Shown: positions 34,733 through 44,043, counted from the stretch's first letter. The stretch is DNA of 64,000 nt from Pseudodesulfovibrio sp. S3 (GCF_004025585.1 NZ_QTZO01000001.1:186001-250000); one strand, 5' to 3'. Notes: generated from the letters alone by a model not told the origin. Numbers and translations are program-made.

Positions 34733-36093
34733 CAGACCTGCTTTCTCTCTGCCTTGAGGGCCATGAGCAACGCCTCGTCCAGGGACGGGTGCGGGAAGAT
34801 GGTTTTGTGCACGTCATCGATGGTCCAACCCTGCTGCACTATCAGCGTGGCCGGGGTGACCAGACGGGAGACATCGTGTCCCACGCCGGTGACGCCCACC
34901 ACCTTTCCGCCGGACCAGATCACCTTGACGAATCCCTGGGTGGCTGCATGGGCCTGGGCCATGGGGTTGGCCGCCAACTGTGCGGTGGAGGTTTCCGCAG
35001 TGTCGAAGTCGACAAGGAATGCCTCGTTCTCCATGAGTCCCACGCGCATGGCTTCGGGGGCGCCGTAGAGCACGCTCGGCACCGGGCCGGACTCGTAGGG
35101 CGCCCCTGTCTTGCCTGCGGCATGCGCGGCCACGTAATGGGCCTGATGCGAAGCCGCATGCGCCAGTTGGATATGGCCGTTGGCATCGCCGATGGCGTAG
35201 ATGTCCGGTGCTGCCTCCATGTGCTCGTTTACCTGAATCTGGTTGAACATGAGTTCGATGCCCGCCTCTTCAAGGCCGATGCCCTGGGTGACGGGCCCAC
35301 GGCCCACGGCTACCAAGGCCTTGTCCGCCGTGATCTTGTCGCCTGATTCCAGGGTCAGTTCGGCCTGGCCGTTGACCGTTCTCACGCCTGCCACGCGTTT
35401 TTCGAGCAGGACATCCCATTTCCACCGCTTGAAGGTGGACTGGAGCGCCTTGGAAACCTCAAGGTCTTCCAGCGGGGCCACGCGGTCCATGGCGTCCACC
35501 ACGGTGATTTTTGCACCGAAACGATGGGCCACCTGGGCCATTTCCAGGCCGATGAAGCCCGCACCCACCACGATGAGCGAGGTGGGCATGGTCTCCATGG
35601 ACAGGAACATGTCCGAATCGAGCACACAGTCATTGTCGGGTTCCAGGCCGGGGAAGAAGATGGGCTTGGAACCGGTGGCAATGACCAGTTTTTTGTATTC
35701 CAGGGTCTGCTCGCCTTCGGCGGTTGCCACGGTGACGGTGTGCCCGCCGGACAGCCTGCCGATCCCTTCAACGAGTTCGATGCCGAGTTTTTTCAACTGC
35801 ATGGCCATGGCCTTGCGGGTGCCTGCCAGGTGTTTTTGCACCCGGCCCTGCAAGGCGGCGAAATCCACGACCACCTCGCCGGAAGCGACTTTCATCCTGG
35901 CCTGGTTGTGCAGTTCCTCGATGGCCGAGGTCGCGCCGAGCCAGAGCTTGGTCGGGATGCACCCCCGGTTGAGGCAGGTGCCGCCCAGGAAGTCCTTTTC
36001 CACCAGTGCGACCGAAAGGCCGTAACCGGCGGCTTCCGCAGCGGCGTCAAATCCGCCGGGACCTGCGCCGATGACCACGAGATCAAAGGTCAT
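34732..36093 (-). CDS. lpdA: Dihydrolipoyl dehydrogenase (L-protein)
   Basis: 453 residues. FAD motif VVIGAGPGGFDAAAEAA at the N-terminus, redox pair GGTCLNRGCIPTK (Cys40 and Cys45), NAD site SLIVVGAGFIGLEMA and the C-terminal HPSLDEALLMAL with catalytic His. It reoxidises the dihydrolipoyl arm of GcvH. It overlaps gcvPB by 11 bp, giving a dedicated L-protein for the glycine-cleavage complex. Confidence 0.95.
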   Translation of the reverse strand: MTFDLVVIGAGPGGFDAAAEAAGYGLSVALVEKDFLGGTCLNRGCIPTKLWLGATSAIEELHNQARMKVASGEVVVDFAALQGRVQKHLAGTRKAMAMQLKKLGIELVEGIGRLSGGHTVTVATAEGEQTLEYKKLVIATGSKPIFFPGLEPDNDCVLDSDMFLSMETMPTSLIVVGAGFIGLEMAQVAHRFGAKITVVDAMDRVAPLEDLEVSKALQSTFKRWKWDVLLEKRVAGVRTVNGQAELTLESGDKITADKALVAVGRGPVTQGIGLEEAGIELMFNQIQVNEHMEAAPDIYAIGDANGHIQLAHAASHQAHYVAAHAAGKTGAPYESGPVPSVLYGAPEAMRVGLMENEAFLVDFDTAETSTAQLAANPMAQAHAATQGFVKVIWSGGKVVGVTGVGHDVSRLVTPATLIVQQGWTIDDVHKTIFPHPSLDEALLMALKAERKQV

Positions 36094-37525
36094 CGGTCAG
36101 CTCCATGGAACGCGCTGCCTTGGTCTCGTCCAGCCGGGTCACGGGCAGTGTGACCGGGGCCGAGGTCAGGGCTGCGGGGTTGGTGTCCACCAGCTCGGCC
36201 AGTTCGATCAGGTCGTCGATGAACTGGTCCAGAGTTTCCTTGTTCTCGGTCTCGGTGGGTTCAATCATAAGCGCTTCGGGAACGATGAGCGGGAAGTAGA
36301 TGGTGGGCGCATGATGTCCCTTGTCCAGCAGTCCCTTGGCGAAATCCAGGGCGCGTACGCCTTTTTTGGCTTGGGCCGAGGCCGAGGCCACGAATTCATG
36401 CATGCAGATGCGGTTGAAGGGTATTTCGAAGTGGGTGGACAAACGTTTGCGCATGTAGTTGGCCGCCAGTACGGCGTTCTCCGAGGCCCTTGTCAGGCCA
36501 AGGCCACCCAGGCGCAGCATGTAGGCGTATGCTTTCAGGTAGACACCGAAGTTGCCGTAAAACGGGGCTACGTATCCGATGGATTTCGGGTAGTTGTAAT
36601 CAAGGAAGAACCGCCCGTCCTCCTGTTTGGCCACGCGTGAGATGGGCAGGAAGGGGACCAGCTTTTCGCTGACGCCCACCGGGCCGGAGCCGGGTCCGCC
36701 GCCGCCGTGAGGGGTGGCCATGGTTTTGTGCAGGTTCCAGTGGACGATGTCGAAGCCCACGTCTCCCACGCGCATCTTGCCCATGATGGCGTTCAGGTTT
36801 GCGCCGTCGTAGTAGAGCAGGGCGTCCACCTTGCGCAGCATCTTGACGATGGTGGGCAGGTTGCGCTCGAACAATCCCAGGGTGTTGGGGCAGGTCATCA
36901 TCATGCCGGCCACGTCGTCGTCCAGGACTTCGGCCAGGGCATCCGGGCTGACGATGCCGTCCACGGATTCCACGGTGATCACGTCATAGCCCGCGATGGC
37001 AGCCGAGGCGGGGTTGGTGCCGTGGGCCGAATCGGGCACGATGATCTTGGTCTTTTTGTTGCCGCGATCCTTGTGGTAGGCGGCCATGAGCATGACGCCG
37101 GTCAGTTCGCCGTGCGCTCCTGCCATGGGATGCAGGGTGTAGGCGGCCATGCCGGTGATTTCCGAGAGCAGATTCTCGGTTTCGAACATGACTTCCAGTG
37201 CGCCCTGGCACAATCCGCCCGCGCCCTGGAGCTGGGGTAATACCGGATGAAGCCGGGTGAAGCCGGGCATGGCAGCCACCACTTCGGTGAACTTGGGGTT
37301 GTACTTCATCGTGCACGAACCCAAGGGATAGAAATTGCCGTCCACGCCATAGTTGCGCTGGGAGAGTCTGGTGAAGTGGCGGACCACATCCAACTCGGAG
37401 GCCGAAGGCAGGCCGATGTCGCCGTCGCGCAGCAGTTCCTTGGGGATATAGGCTTCTTCAGCCATGCCTTCGCAGGGCCAGCAGCCCTCGCGTCCGGCTA
37501 CGGAAGTTTCGTATATGGTCTTCAT
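36083..37525 (-). CDS. gcvPB: Glycine dehydrogenase subunit 2
   Basis: 480 residues. The PLP lysine lies in NLHKTMATPHGGGGPG (Lys267), with ADAHGTNPAS-like SAHGTNPASAAIAGYDVITV upstream. With GcvPA it forms the split P-protein that decarboxylates glycine and transfers aminomethyl to lipoyl-GcvH. It overlaps gcvPA by 4 bp (ATGA) and lpdA by 11 bp, so the set is translationally coupled. Confidence 0.96.
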   Translation of the reverse strand: MKTIYETSVAGREGCWPCEGMAEEAYIPKELLRDGDIGLPSASELDVVRHFTRLSQRNYGVDGNFYPLGSCTMKYNPKFTEVVAAMPGFTRLHPVLPQLQGAGGLCQGALEVMFETENLLSEITGMAAYTLHPMAGAHGELTGVMLMAAYHKDRGNKKTKIIVPDSAHGTNPASAAIAGYDVITVESVDGIVSPDALAEVLDDDVAGMMMTCPNTLGLFERNLPTIVKMLRKVDALLYYDGANLNAIMGKMRVGDVGFDIVHWNLHKTMATPHGGGGPGSGPVGVSEKLVPFLPISRVAKQEDGRFFLDYNYPKSIGYVAPFYGNFGVYLKAYAYMLRLGGLGLTRASENAVLAANYMRKRLSTHFEIPFNRICMHEFVASASAQAKKGVRALDFAKGLLDKGHHAPTIYFPLIVPEALMIEPTETENKETLDQFIDDLIELAELVDTNPAALTSAPVTLPVTRLDETKAARSMELTDDL

Positions 37526-38856
37526 TTGAGCGCACCTCGCAGCATCTCGGCAAAGATGCCGATCTGTTCTTCGCTGGTCTTTTCCGTGCAGGCCACCAGC
37601 AGACCGTTTTCCAGTCCATCGAAATAGCGTCCCAAGGGGAAGCCGGGCACAAATCCGCGCTCGGTCAGCTTGGCAATCACCTCATAGGCGTTTACCGGCA
37701 GGATGACCGCGAACTCGTTGCCGAAGGCTCCCTTGGTGAGCATCTTCACCCCGGGGATGGCGGTCAGTCGTTCGGCGCAGATATGGGCGCGCTCGACCGA
37801 AATCCTGGCTGCCCGCTTGAGGCCCAGTTCGCCAAGGGCGCACATGTGGACCAAGGCGCGCAGGGCGCACAGGGACTGGTTGGAGCAGATGTTGGAAGTG
37901 GCCTTCTGGCGACGGATGTGCTGTTCCCGCGCCTGGAGGGTGAGCACGTAACCGGTGCGGCCCTCGGAATCTTCGGTGCGGCCCACGATGCGGCCGGGCA
38001 TCTGACGGATCATTTCCTTGTTGCAGGTCATGATGCCCAGGTAGGGGCCTCCGAAGGAGAGTGGCAGTCCCAGGGATTGGCCTTCGGCCACGGCAATATC
38101 CGCGCCCATGGCGCCCGGCGTCTTGAGGAGCGTCTGCAAGACCGGGTAGGAGGATATGATGGACACGGCCTTGACTGCCTTGGCGGCCGCGAACAGTTCG
38201 GTGAAATCATTGATGGACCCGAAGAAGTTCGGATTCTGAACCAGCAGGGCGGCGGTGTCGGTGTCCAGGGCCGCCTTCAGGCCTGGAATGTCTGTCAGGC
38301 CGTCCTTGTGAGGCACGGTCACGAATTCGATGTCCAGATTGGACGTATAGGAGTCGAGCATGACCCGGTAAATGGGGTTCAATGCTTCGGAAACAATGAC
38401 CTTGCGCCGTTTGGTCTTGCGGACGGCCATCATCAGCGCCTCGTACAGGGCGGTTCCGCCGTCATATACGGAGGCGTTGGCGTACTCCATGCCGAGCAGG
38501 CGGGTGACGCCGGTCTGGTATTCGAAGATCGCCTGGAGTGTGCCCTGGGAGGCCTCGGGCTGGTACGGGGTATAGGCCGTGTAGAATTCGCCGCGCATGG
38601 TCAGCGCATCGACGGCGGCTGGGATGTAGTGGTCGTAAAAACCCGCACCCAGGAAGCTCACGCTGTTGATGGTGTTTTTGGCTGCCATGGCTTCGAGTTT
38701 GGAGAGAACCTCCATTTCGCTCAACCCCTCGGGAAGATCGAAACTTTGGGGGCGCATATCCTCCGTGATCTCGGCAAAGAGGTCTTCCACGGAGTCGACG
38801 CCGATGACGGCGAGCATTTCCCTGACCTCGTCCTCGGTATGTGGAACGTAAGGCAT
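37522..38856 (-). CDS. gcvPA: Glycine dehydrogenase subunit 1
   Basis: 444 residues from the ATG at 38856 (AAGGA upstream; a 10-codon extension is open). Motifs: FLGAGFYDHYIPAAVDAL, YTPYQPEASQGTLQAIFEYQT, TGVTRLLGMEYANASVYDG and SNICSNQSLCAL. It is the N-terminal half equivalent of one-chain GcvP and partners GcvPB. A hairpin separates it from gcvH, so stoichiometry may be adjusted there. Confidence 0.96.
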   Translation of the reverse strand: MPYVPHTEDEVREMLAVIGVDSVEDLFAEITEDMRPQSFDLPEGLSEMEVLSKLEAMAAKNTINSVSFLGAGFYDHYIPAAVDALTMRGEFYTAYTPYQPEASQGTLQAIFEYQTGVTRLLGMEYANASVYDGGTALYEALMMAVRKTKRRKVIVSEALNPIYRVMLDSYTSNLDIEFVTVPHKDGLTDIPGLKAALDTDTAALLVQNPNFFGSINDFTELFAAAKAVKAVSIISSYPVLQTLLKTPGAMGADIAVAEGQSLGLPLSFGGPYLGIMTCNKEMIRQMPGRIVGRTEDSEGRTGYVLTLQAREQHIRRQKATSNICSNQSLCALRALVHMCALGELGLKRAARISVERAHICAERLTAIPGVKMLTKGAFGNEFAVILPVNAYEVIAKLTERGFVPGFPLGRYFDGLENGLLVACTEKTSEEQIGIFAEMLRGALK

Positions 38857-38919
38857 GATGAATCCTTGGCGGCTGCGTGTTCCCAAGTCGGTTGGAGCAG
38901 CCTTGTTCAGTTTGTTGTA

Positions 38920-38949
38920 TAGAAAAAGGCCGAGGCTTTCGCCCCGGCC
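38920..38949 (-). terminator. Hairpin-T-run between gcvH and gcvPA
   Basis: On the minus strand GGCCGGGGC (38949-38941), loop GAAA, GCCTCGGCC (38936-38928) with one G-U pair, followed by TTTTTC. A terminator or attenuator lying inside the glycine-cleavage gene set. Confidence 0.75.
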
Positions 38950-38961
38950 CTGAAACTCGAA

Positions 38962-39342
38962 CTAGTGGGCTTCGGATTCGACGACTGTGGCGTATTCGTC
39001 GGCGTCCAGGAGTCCCTCGGGGGTGCCCTTGATCTTGAATTTCAGAAGCCAGCCGTCACCGTACGGTTCTTCGTTGACTTTTTCCGGGTTGTCCTCAAGG
39101 GATTCGTTGACCTCAATCACCTCACCGGAGACCGGGGAGTAGATTTCGCTTGCGGCCTTGACCGATTCGACGGAACCCATTTCCGAACCGGCTTCAAAGG
39201 TGTCGCCCACTTCGGGCAGTTCAACGAAAGTCAGGTCGCCCAACTGTTCCTGGGCGAAATCAGTGATGCCGACTGTGGCAATATCGCCTTCAATCAGAAC
39301 CCATTCATGGGATTTGGCGTAGAGAAGATCATCGGGAATCAT
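38962..39342 (-). CDS. gcvH: GcvH lipoyl carrier protein
   Basis: 126 residues. The lipoyl lysine is in [20 protein letters not shown] (Lys62), with the N-terminal [36 protein letters not shown] typical of H-proteins. It carries the aminomethyl arm between the P, T and L proteins. First gene of the glycine-cleavage run. GcvT and lipoyl-attachment enzymes are not in the window. Confidence 0.97.
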   Translation of the reverse strand: MIPDDLLYAKSHEWVLIEGDIATVGITDFAQEQLGDLTFVELPEVGDTFEAGSEMGSVESVKAASEIYSPVSGEVIEVNESLEDNPEKVNEEPYGDGWLLKFKIKGTPEGLLDADEYATVVESEAH

Positions 39343-39657
39343 ATTATTACTCCTTGCTTTGGAAAAGCGGCTTTTTCAAGTCTATGATCGGCTGTCTTTA
39401 GCATGGGTTTTATACGTTGAAAATAGTAAAAAAAATGACACTTTTGCCATTATTTATTGAGCCTGCCACGGGAAGGGTCGGATTCGCCAAAAAGATGACG
39501 TGCGCTGTCGGCGTGTTGCCGAAAATAGCAGGGAATTCAAGCTTGTTGAAGAAATTGTGTTGTTCGGACGTTTCATACTATTAGTATGTTGTTGGTGTAA
39601 ATTGTACTACGAAGTGTGTTGACGATAACACGAACAGGCGGTAGGTTTGCGGTGCGT
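39343..39657. other. Divergent intergenic region with 15-bp palindrome
   Basis: 315 bp between gcvH and the methyltransferase gene, AT-rich. It contains the palindrome at 39574-39588 and a TATAAA-like word upstream of gcvH. No glycine-riboswitch core was recognised. Confidence 0.5.
39574..39588. promoter_or_regulatory. Perfect palindrome CATACTATTAGTATG, candidate operator
   Basis: Seven-base arms CATACTA and TAGTATG around a central T. Located 70 bp ahead of the methyltransferase start and 232 bp from gcvH. Confidence 0.5.
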
Positions 39658-40353
39658 ATGGATAAATTTTTGATACAGACCGACTCCGAAGTGATATGCC
39701 CTTCATCCGCCCCCGGTTCCCGTGTGGAAGTGGAGGTGGAGGGGCGTGTCTGGCACCTTGATCGGGCCGCGGACATGGAAGCTCTCTGGGACCAGATGGA
39801 CGACGGGGATCTGGACGAGGACGAACGGTTGCCGTATTGGGCCGAAGTCTGGCCTGCCAGCGTGCTTCTCGGGCGGCACATTCTGCGCAATGCGGACCGG
39901 GTCCGCAACCGGCCCTGTCTTGATCTCGGGTGCGGGTTGGGACTGACCGGCATGATCGCCGCATCTGTCGGGGCGCAGGTGATCGCCTTTGACTACGAGT
40001 GGCCAGCGGTCAGGTTCGCCCGGCACAACGCCGGTCTGAACAAGGTCTCCCAGCCGCTCTGGCTGCTCATGGACTGGCGTCAACCCGCAGTGCGGGCACA
40101 CTCTTTCGACTTCATCTGGGGTGGGGATGTGCTCTATGAAAAACGATTTTTCGAGCCTCTGATCGAGTTGTTTCGCCATGCCCTTGCGCCCGGCGGAAGG
40201 ATTTGGATCGGCGAACCCGTGCGCACGGTATCCCGTCCCGTCTGGGATGAACTGCGTATCCGGGGTTTTTCCCCGGAAAAGCTGACAGTGGAGAAAGTGG
40301 CCCTGTGCGGCCAGAATGCGACGGTAAACCTGTGGGAAATAACCATTCCCTGA
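39658..40353 (+). CDS. Class I SAM-dependent methyltransferase (lysine-methyltransferase-like)
   Basis: 231 residues from the ATG at 39658 (GTG at 39652 is an alternative). The SAM motif I is CLDLGCGLGLTGMIAA (about residues 86-101), with LPYWAEVWPASVLLG ahead of it and FDFIWGGDVLYEKRFFEPL after, the pattern of the METTL/ETFB-KMT protein lysine methyltransferase group. The substrate is unknown. It is 15 bp upstream of nikR, so co-transcription is likely, though no nickel link is evident. Confidence 0.75.
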   Translation: MDKFLIQTDSEVICPSSAPGSRVEVEVEGRVWHLDRAADMEALWDQMDDGDLDEDERLPYWAEVWPASVLLGRHILRNADRVRNRPCLDLGCGLGLTGMIAASVGAQVIAFDYEWPAVRFARHNAGLNKVSQPLWLLMDWRQPAVRAHSFDFIWGGDVLYEKRFFEPLIELFRHALAPGGRIWIGEPVRTVSRPVWDELRIRGFSPEKLTVEKVALCGQNATVNLWEITIP

Positions 40354-40368
40354 CCTGGAGGAGTATCT

Positions 40369-40788
40369 ATGGGCAAGACTATCCGTTTCGGTGTGTCACT
40401 GGATTCAGAATTGCTGGAAAAGTTCGACCAACATTGCGAGGAGCGCAGCTACCAGACCCGGAGCGAGGCCATCCGCGATCTCATACGCAATACCCTGGTT
40501 CAGCGCGAATGGGAGCAGGCTGAAGGCGACCTGGCCGGAACCCTGACTCTGGTTTACGACCATCACAAATCCGGTCTGTCCCAGCGACTGACCGAAATCC
40601 AGCACGATGCCCACCACGTCATCCAGTCCTCGCTGCACGTGCACCTGGATCACTACAACTGCCTTGAGGTCATCATCCTCAAGGGTGATGCCGAAACCAT
40701 CAAGGAACTGGGCCAGAGGCTTATCTCCACCAAGGGTGTCAAACACGGCAATCTGGCTTTGACGACCACGGGAAAAGATCTGATCTAA
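40369..40788 (+). CDS. nikR: Nickel-responsive regulator
   Basis: 139 residues. The N-terminal ribbon-helix-helix ([27 protein letters not shown]) binds DNA. The C-terminal ACT-like domain keeps the nickel ligands with the E. coli spacing: His79, His90, His92 and Cys98 ([13 protein letters not shown]). In nickel-using hydrogenase bacteria NikR controls nickel uptake. GGAGGAG precedes the ATG. No nickel transporter is in the window, so targets lie elsewhere. Confidence 0.94.
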   Translation: MGKTIRFGVSLDSELLEKFDQHCEERSYQTRSEAIRDLIRNTLVQREWEQAEGDLAGTLTLVYDHHKSGLSQRLTEIQHDAHHVIQSSLHVHLDHYNCLEVIILKGDAETIKELGQRLISTKGVKHGNLALTTTGKDLI

Positions 40789-40864
40789 TCCTTCAATTCT
40801 TCTCCCGTTTTTTCCTGAAGCCCGCGTGGCGGTCAGAAAAGCTCAGGAAAGGGATGGGACGGGG

Positions 40865-40925
40865 GACCGGACAAAGGGACGTGAGAACCCTTTTCGCAGG
40901 GTGTTCCGCTTCATTTTTTCCGGTC
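40865..40925 (+). promoter_or_regulatory. Structured leader ahead of folE2
   Basis: GACCGGA (40865-40871) pairs with TCCGGTC (40919-40925), enclosing AAAGGG/CCCTTT (40873-40878 with 40888-40893). The ribosome-binding site GGAGGC starts a few bases after the closing stem. A second inverted repeat, TTTCCTGA/TCAGGAAA, lies just before it. No known riboswitch core was recognised. Confidence 0.4.
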
Positions 40926-40944
40926 GCCGGAGGCAAATAAATAC

Positions 40945-41718
40945 ATGGAAGACGTACAGAAGCATCAGGCGGCCATAGCCATGCCCATTGACAGGGTGGG
41001 CGTGAAGGGGCTGCGGCTGCCGATCATTGTCCGGGACCGCGAGTCAGGGGTGCAGCACACCGTGGCCCAGGTTTCGCTGTCGGTGGATTTGCCCGCCGAG
41101 TTCAAGGGCACGCACATGAGCCGTTTCGTGGAGGCGCTGGAACACTGGTCCGGTGATTTGGACTATGCCTCCTTCCGGACCCTGCTCGACGACGTGGTGG
41201 TTCGGCTCCAGGCCAGAAGCGCGCACGTCCGGTTCGTGTTTCCCTATTTCCTGCGCCGCAGGTCGCCTGTGTCCAAGGCGAACGGCCTCATGGACTATAC
41301 CTGCCGGGTGGACGGGTACCTGAAGAACGGCAGGCTGACCTTCACCCTGGGCGCGGATGTGCCGGTGATGACGGTCTGCCCGTGCTCCAAGGCCATTTCC
41401 GAAGAGGGCGCGCATTCGCAGCGGGCCGAGGTCCGCATCCGCACTCGGTTCGACGGCTTTGTCTGGCTGGAGGATCTGATAGAGATCGGCGAACGATCCG
41501 GTTCCAGCCAGGTCTATTCCCTGCTTAAACGCGAGGACGAAAAGTTCGTCACCGAGACCTCGTTCGCCAACCCGACCTTTGTGGAGGACGTGGTCCGCGA
41601 GGCCGCCAAGGGGTTGAGTGAGCATCCCAAGATCAACTGGTACAAGGTCGAAGTGGAGAGTTTCGAGTCCATTCATAACCATTCGGCTTTTGCCATCATC
41701 GAAAGTCATCCCGATTGA
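40945..41718 (+). CDS. folE2: FolE2-type GTP cyclohydrolase I
   Basis: 257 residues. Typical FolE2 features: [19 protein letters not shown] near the N-terminus, [11 protein letters not shown] and [21 protein letters not shown] (Cys145 and Cys147, metal ligand region). It converts GTP to dihydroneopterin triphosphate, the first step of folate (and queuosine) synthesis. FolE2 tolerates metals other than zinc, unlike FolE1. A structured leader precedes it. Folate supply also feeds ThyX and the glycine cleavage system. Confidence 0.95.
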   Translation: MEDVQKHQAAIAMPIDRVGVKGLRLPIIVRDRESGVQHTVAQVSLSVDLPAEFKGTHMSRFVEALEHWSGDLDYASFRTLLDDVVVRLQARSAHVRFVFPYFLRRRSPVSKANGLMDYTCRVDGYLKNGRLTFTLGADVPVMTVCPCSKAISEEGAHSQRAEVRIRTRFDGFVWLEDLIEIGERSGSSQVYSLLKREDEKFVTETSFANPTFVEDVVREAAKGLSEHPKINWYKVEVESFESIHNHSAFAIIESHPD

Positions 41719-41748
41719 TCAAGGTCAAGGGCCTTGAAGGAGTCTGTC

Positions 41749-42120
41749 ATGACACGTTTCATTCCTGCCTTCATGATTCTGGCGCTGATTCTGTCCGTTG
41801 CCGTTGCCGGTGCCGCGGAACCGGTTCCCTTCCATATCCATTTCGTGGTCGTTTCCGATACGTTGCCTGACGGCAACAGTGCCGAGGATGTGGTGGAGGA
41901 ATTCGAGAAGGAAGTCCTCAAACTGGCAGGCGGCTTTACCGAGATCGGTTCGACGCGCGGCGGTGAACTGGTGAACGGGGCTGTTGAATACCAGACGAAT
42001 ATTTCCTTCATGATTGGTGCGGACCGCGAGATCAGCAAGGAGTTGCACGAACTGACCAGGAAGTTCTTTGGCGGCCCCGGCGCGTTCATCATGGCCTGGC
42101 CCGGAACCGTGACGTACTAG
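41749..42120 (+). CDS. Unknown periplasmic protein
   Basis: 123 residues from the ATG at 41749 (AAGGAG upstream). A signal peptide (FIPAFMILALILSVAVAGAA) is followed by about 100 residues starting EPVPFHIHFVVVSDTLPDG. No conserved motif was recognised. It follows folE2 by 30 bp and may share its transcript. The Cys-free mature part suggests no metal or disulfide role. Confidence 0.55.
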   Translation: MTRFIPAFMILALILSVAVAGAAEPVPFHIHFVVVSDTLPDGNSAEDVVEEFEKEVLKLAGGFTEIGSTRGGELVNGAVEYQTNISFMIGADREISKELHELTRKFFGGPGAFIMAWPGTVTY

Positions 42121-42199
42121 GCTGGATTTGCCTTGTTCGGCCAAAGGACGTATATTGTCTCCAGGTTGCTTCCCTAACCCCGAAAGGGGGTGAATATCC

Positions 42200-42526
42200 A
42201 TGTCCGACACCAATTTTTCGGCTCTGACCGCCCTGAGCACCGTTCAGGAAGTCTCGGCCAACAATATCGCCAATGTGAATACCGACGGCTTCAAGGCCAG
42301 TTCGGTTGTGCTCGAGTCCGGTCCAGAAGGGCAGGGGGTGGACGTGGCCGCCATCAATCAGTCTACCACGCCCGGTGCCATGCTCAACGGAGTGGAGACC
42401 TCCAACACCGATATCGGGCACGAAATGGTGGACATGATCAAGACCGGACATGCCTTTTCCGCCAACACCGTGTTCATTCGCGCCTCCGAGGAGATGACCG
42501 GCCATCTGCTCAACATGATAGCCTAA
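42200..42526 (+). CDS. Miniature flagellar-rod-like protein
   Basis: 108 residues. The N-terminal rod motif (SANNIANVNTDGFKASS, about 19-35) and C-terminal rod helix (NTDIGHEMVDMIKTGHAFSANT) match flagellar rod/hook proteins of the FlgB/FlgC/FlgE class. The middle that normally holds the D1 domain is only about 25 residues, so this is much smaller than FlgC (about 135). No other rod gene is adjacent. AAGGGGG precedes the ATG. It could be a rod or junction subunit, or a spare part from gene decay. Confidence 0.65.
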   Translation: MSDTNFSALTALSTVQEVSANNIANVNTDGFKASSVVLESGPEGQGVDVAAINQSTTPGAMLNGVETSNTDIGHEMVDMIKTGHAFSANTVFIRASEEMTGHLLNMIA

Positions 42527-42648
42527 CCCTGCTGCTTGACACCTTAATCATTCATGTCTTACGGTCTACCATGGCCCGTCTGCGCGCGTTCCCATTTTTG
42601 CGGGGATGCCCTGAGCGGGCCATACTTGCGCTTAATTGAGAGGATACC

Positions 42649-44043
42649 ATGAACAAGACCGTGAAGACCGATTATGATGTCATTATAGTGGGTGGCGGCC
42701 CGGCCGGGTTGTTTGCCGCATATTATCTGGGTGAGTATTCAGACCTGGACGTGCTGCTCATAGACAAGGGCAAGCGTTCCCTGAAACGGAACTGCCCATT
42801 GTCCGGTGACCAGGAATGCATCAAGTGCCGTCCCTGCAACATCCTGTGCGGTGTGGGTGGGGCAGGACTGTTCTCCGACGGCAAACTCAATTTCATCCAC
42901 AAGCTCGGCAAGACCGACCTGACCCAGTTTGTGGGCATGTCCGAAGCACTTGCCCTCATTGATGAAACTGAAGATATTTTCAATAAATTCGGCATGGACG
43001 GGAAGGTCTTTCCCACCGATATGGAGGAGGCCAAGCAGATCCGCAAGGCCGCCCGCAAGCATGGCATAGATCTGCTGGTCATCAAGCAGAAGCATCTGGG
43101 CAGCGACAATCTGCCGGGTCATATTGCAGGCATGGCCGACTATATCCGCGACAAGGGCGTGTTCTTTCACACCTCTGAGACCGTCGTGGACGTGGTGGTC
43201 AAGGGCGGCAAGGTCACGGGCGTGGTCTCCAATCGGCACGAATACACCGCAAAGAACGTCATTCTGGCGCCGGGCAGAGTGGGGGCAGAGTGGGTCAGTC
43301 AGGTGGTCCGGAAGCACGGCATCCAGGTTTCCCAGCGCGGTATCGAGGTGGGTGTTCGAGTTGAGGTGCATAATGAGATCATGCAGGATCTCTGCTCGGT
43401 CATTTATGATCCGACCTTTTTCGTGCGCACCAACAAGTACGACGACCAGGCCCGCACATTCTGCACGAACTACGGCGGGTTCGTTGCCCTGGAAAACTAT
43501 CAGGATTTCGTCTGCGTCAACGGCCATGCGCTCATGAACACCAAGTCCGACAACACCAACTTCGCCTTTCTGTCCAAGGTGGTGCTTACCGATCCGGTGG
43601 AAGACAATCAGGCCTACGGCGAATCCATCGGACGGCTGGCCACCCTGATTGGAGGCGGCAAGCCCATCCTGCAACGGTTCGGCGATCTCAGGCGCGGCCG
43701 CCGTTCCACCTGGGACCGTATCGGCAACGGCTATATCGAGCCGACCATGAAGAACGTGGTACCGGGCGATATTGCCATGGCCTTGCCAGAGCGCATCCTG
43801 ACCAACCTCATGGACGGCTTGGAGCAGTTGAACAACGTGGTGCCGGGCGTGTCCAACGACGAGACTCTGCTCTATGCCCCGGAAATCAAGTTCTTTGCCA
43901 CCCAGGTGGACACCAGAAAACACCTGGAGACCAGCATTGACGGTCTGTTCGTGGCCGGTGACGGTCCCGGTGTGGCGGGCAACATCGTGGGAGCCGCCGC
44001 CACTGCGCTTATTCCGGCCAAGGAAATCCTGAGGCGCAGTTGA
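42649..44043 (+). CDS. FAD-dependent dehydrogenase (COG2509-like)
   Basis: 464 residues. FAD motif DVIIVGGGPAGLFAAYYLG (about 9-27), a cysteine-rich segment CPLSGDQECIKCRPCNILCG (45-64), then GVGGAGLFSDGKLNF. The C-terminal VAGDGPGVAGNIVGAAATAL closes the FAD site. These match the COG2509 group of uncharacterised FAD-dependent dehydrogenases. The four or five cysteines could bind an iron-sulfur cluster. Monocistronic, with a terminator at 44064. Confidence 0.75.
   Translation: MNKTVKTDYDVIIVGGGPAGLFAAYYLGEYSDLDVLLIDKGKRSLKRNCPLSGDQECIKCRPCNILCGVGGAGLFSDGKLNFIHKLGKTDLTQFVGMSEALALIDETEDIFNKFGMDGKVFPTDMEEAKQIRKAARKHGIDLLVIKQKHLGSDNLPGHIAGMADYIRDKGVFFHTSETVVDVVVKGGKVTGVVSNRHEYTAKNVILAPGRVGAEWVSQVVRKHGIQVSQRGIEVGVRVEVHNEIMQDLCSVIYDPTFFVRTNKYDDQARTFCTNYGGFVALENYQDFVCVNGHALMNTKSDNTNFAFLSKVVLTDPVEDNQAYGESIGRLATLIGGGKPILQRFGDLRRGRRSTWDRIGNGYIEPTMKNVVPGDIAMALPERILTNLMDGLEQLNNVVPGVSNDETLLYAPEIKFFATQVDTRKHLETSIDGLFVAGDGPGVAGNIVGAAATALIPAKEILRRS

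Noticed and set aside
39343-39657. Glycine riboswitch ahead of gcvH
   Set aside because: Searched by eye for the conserved aptamer core on both strands; none seen.
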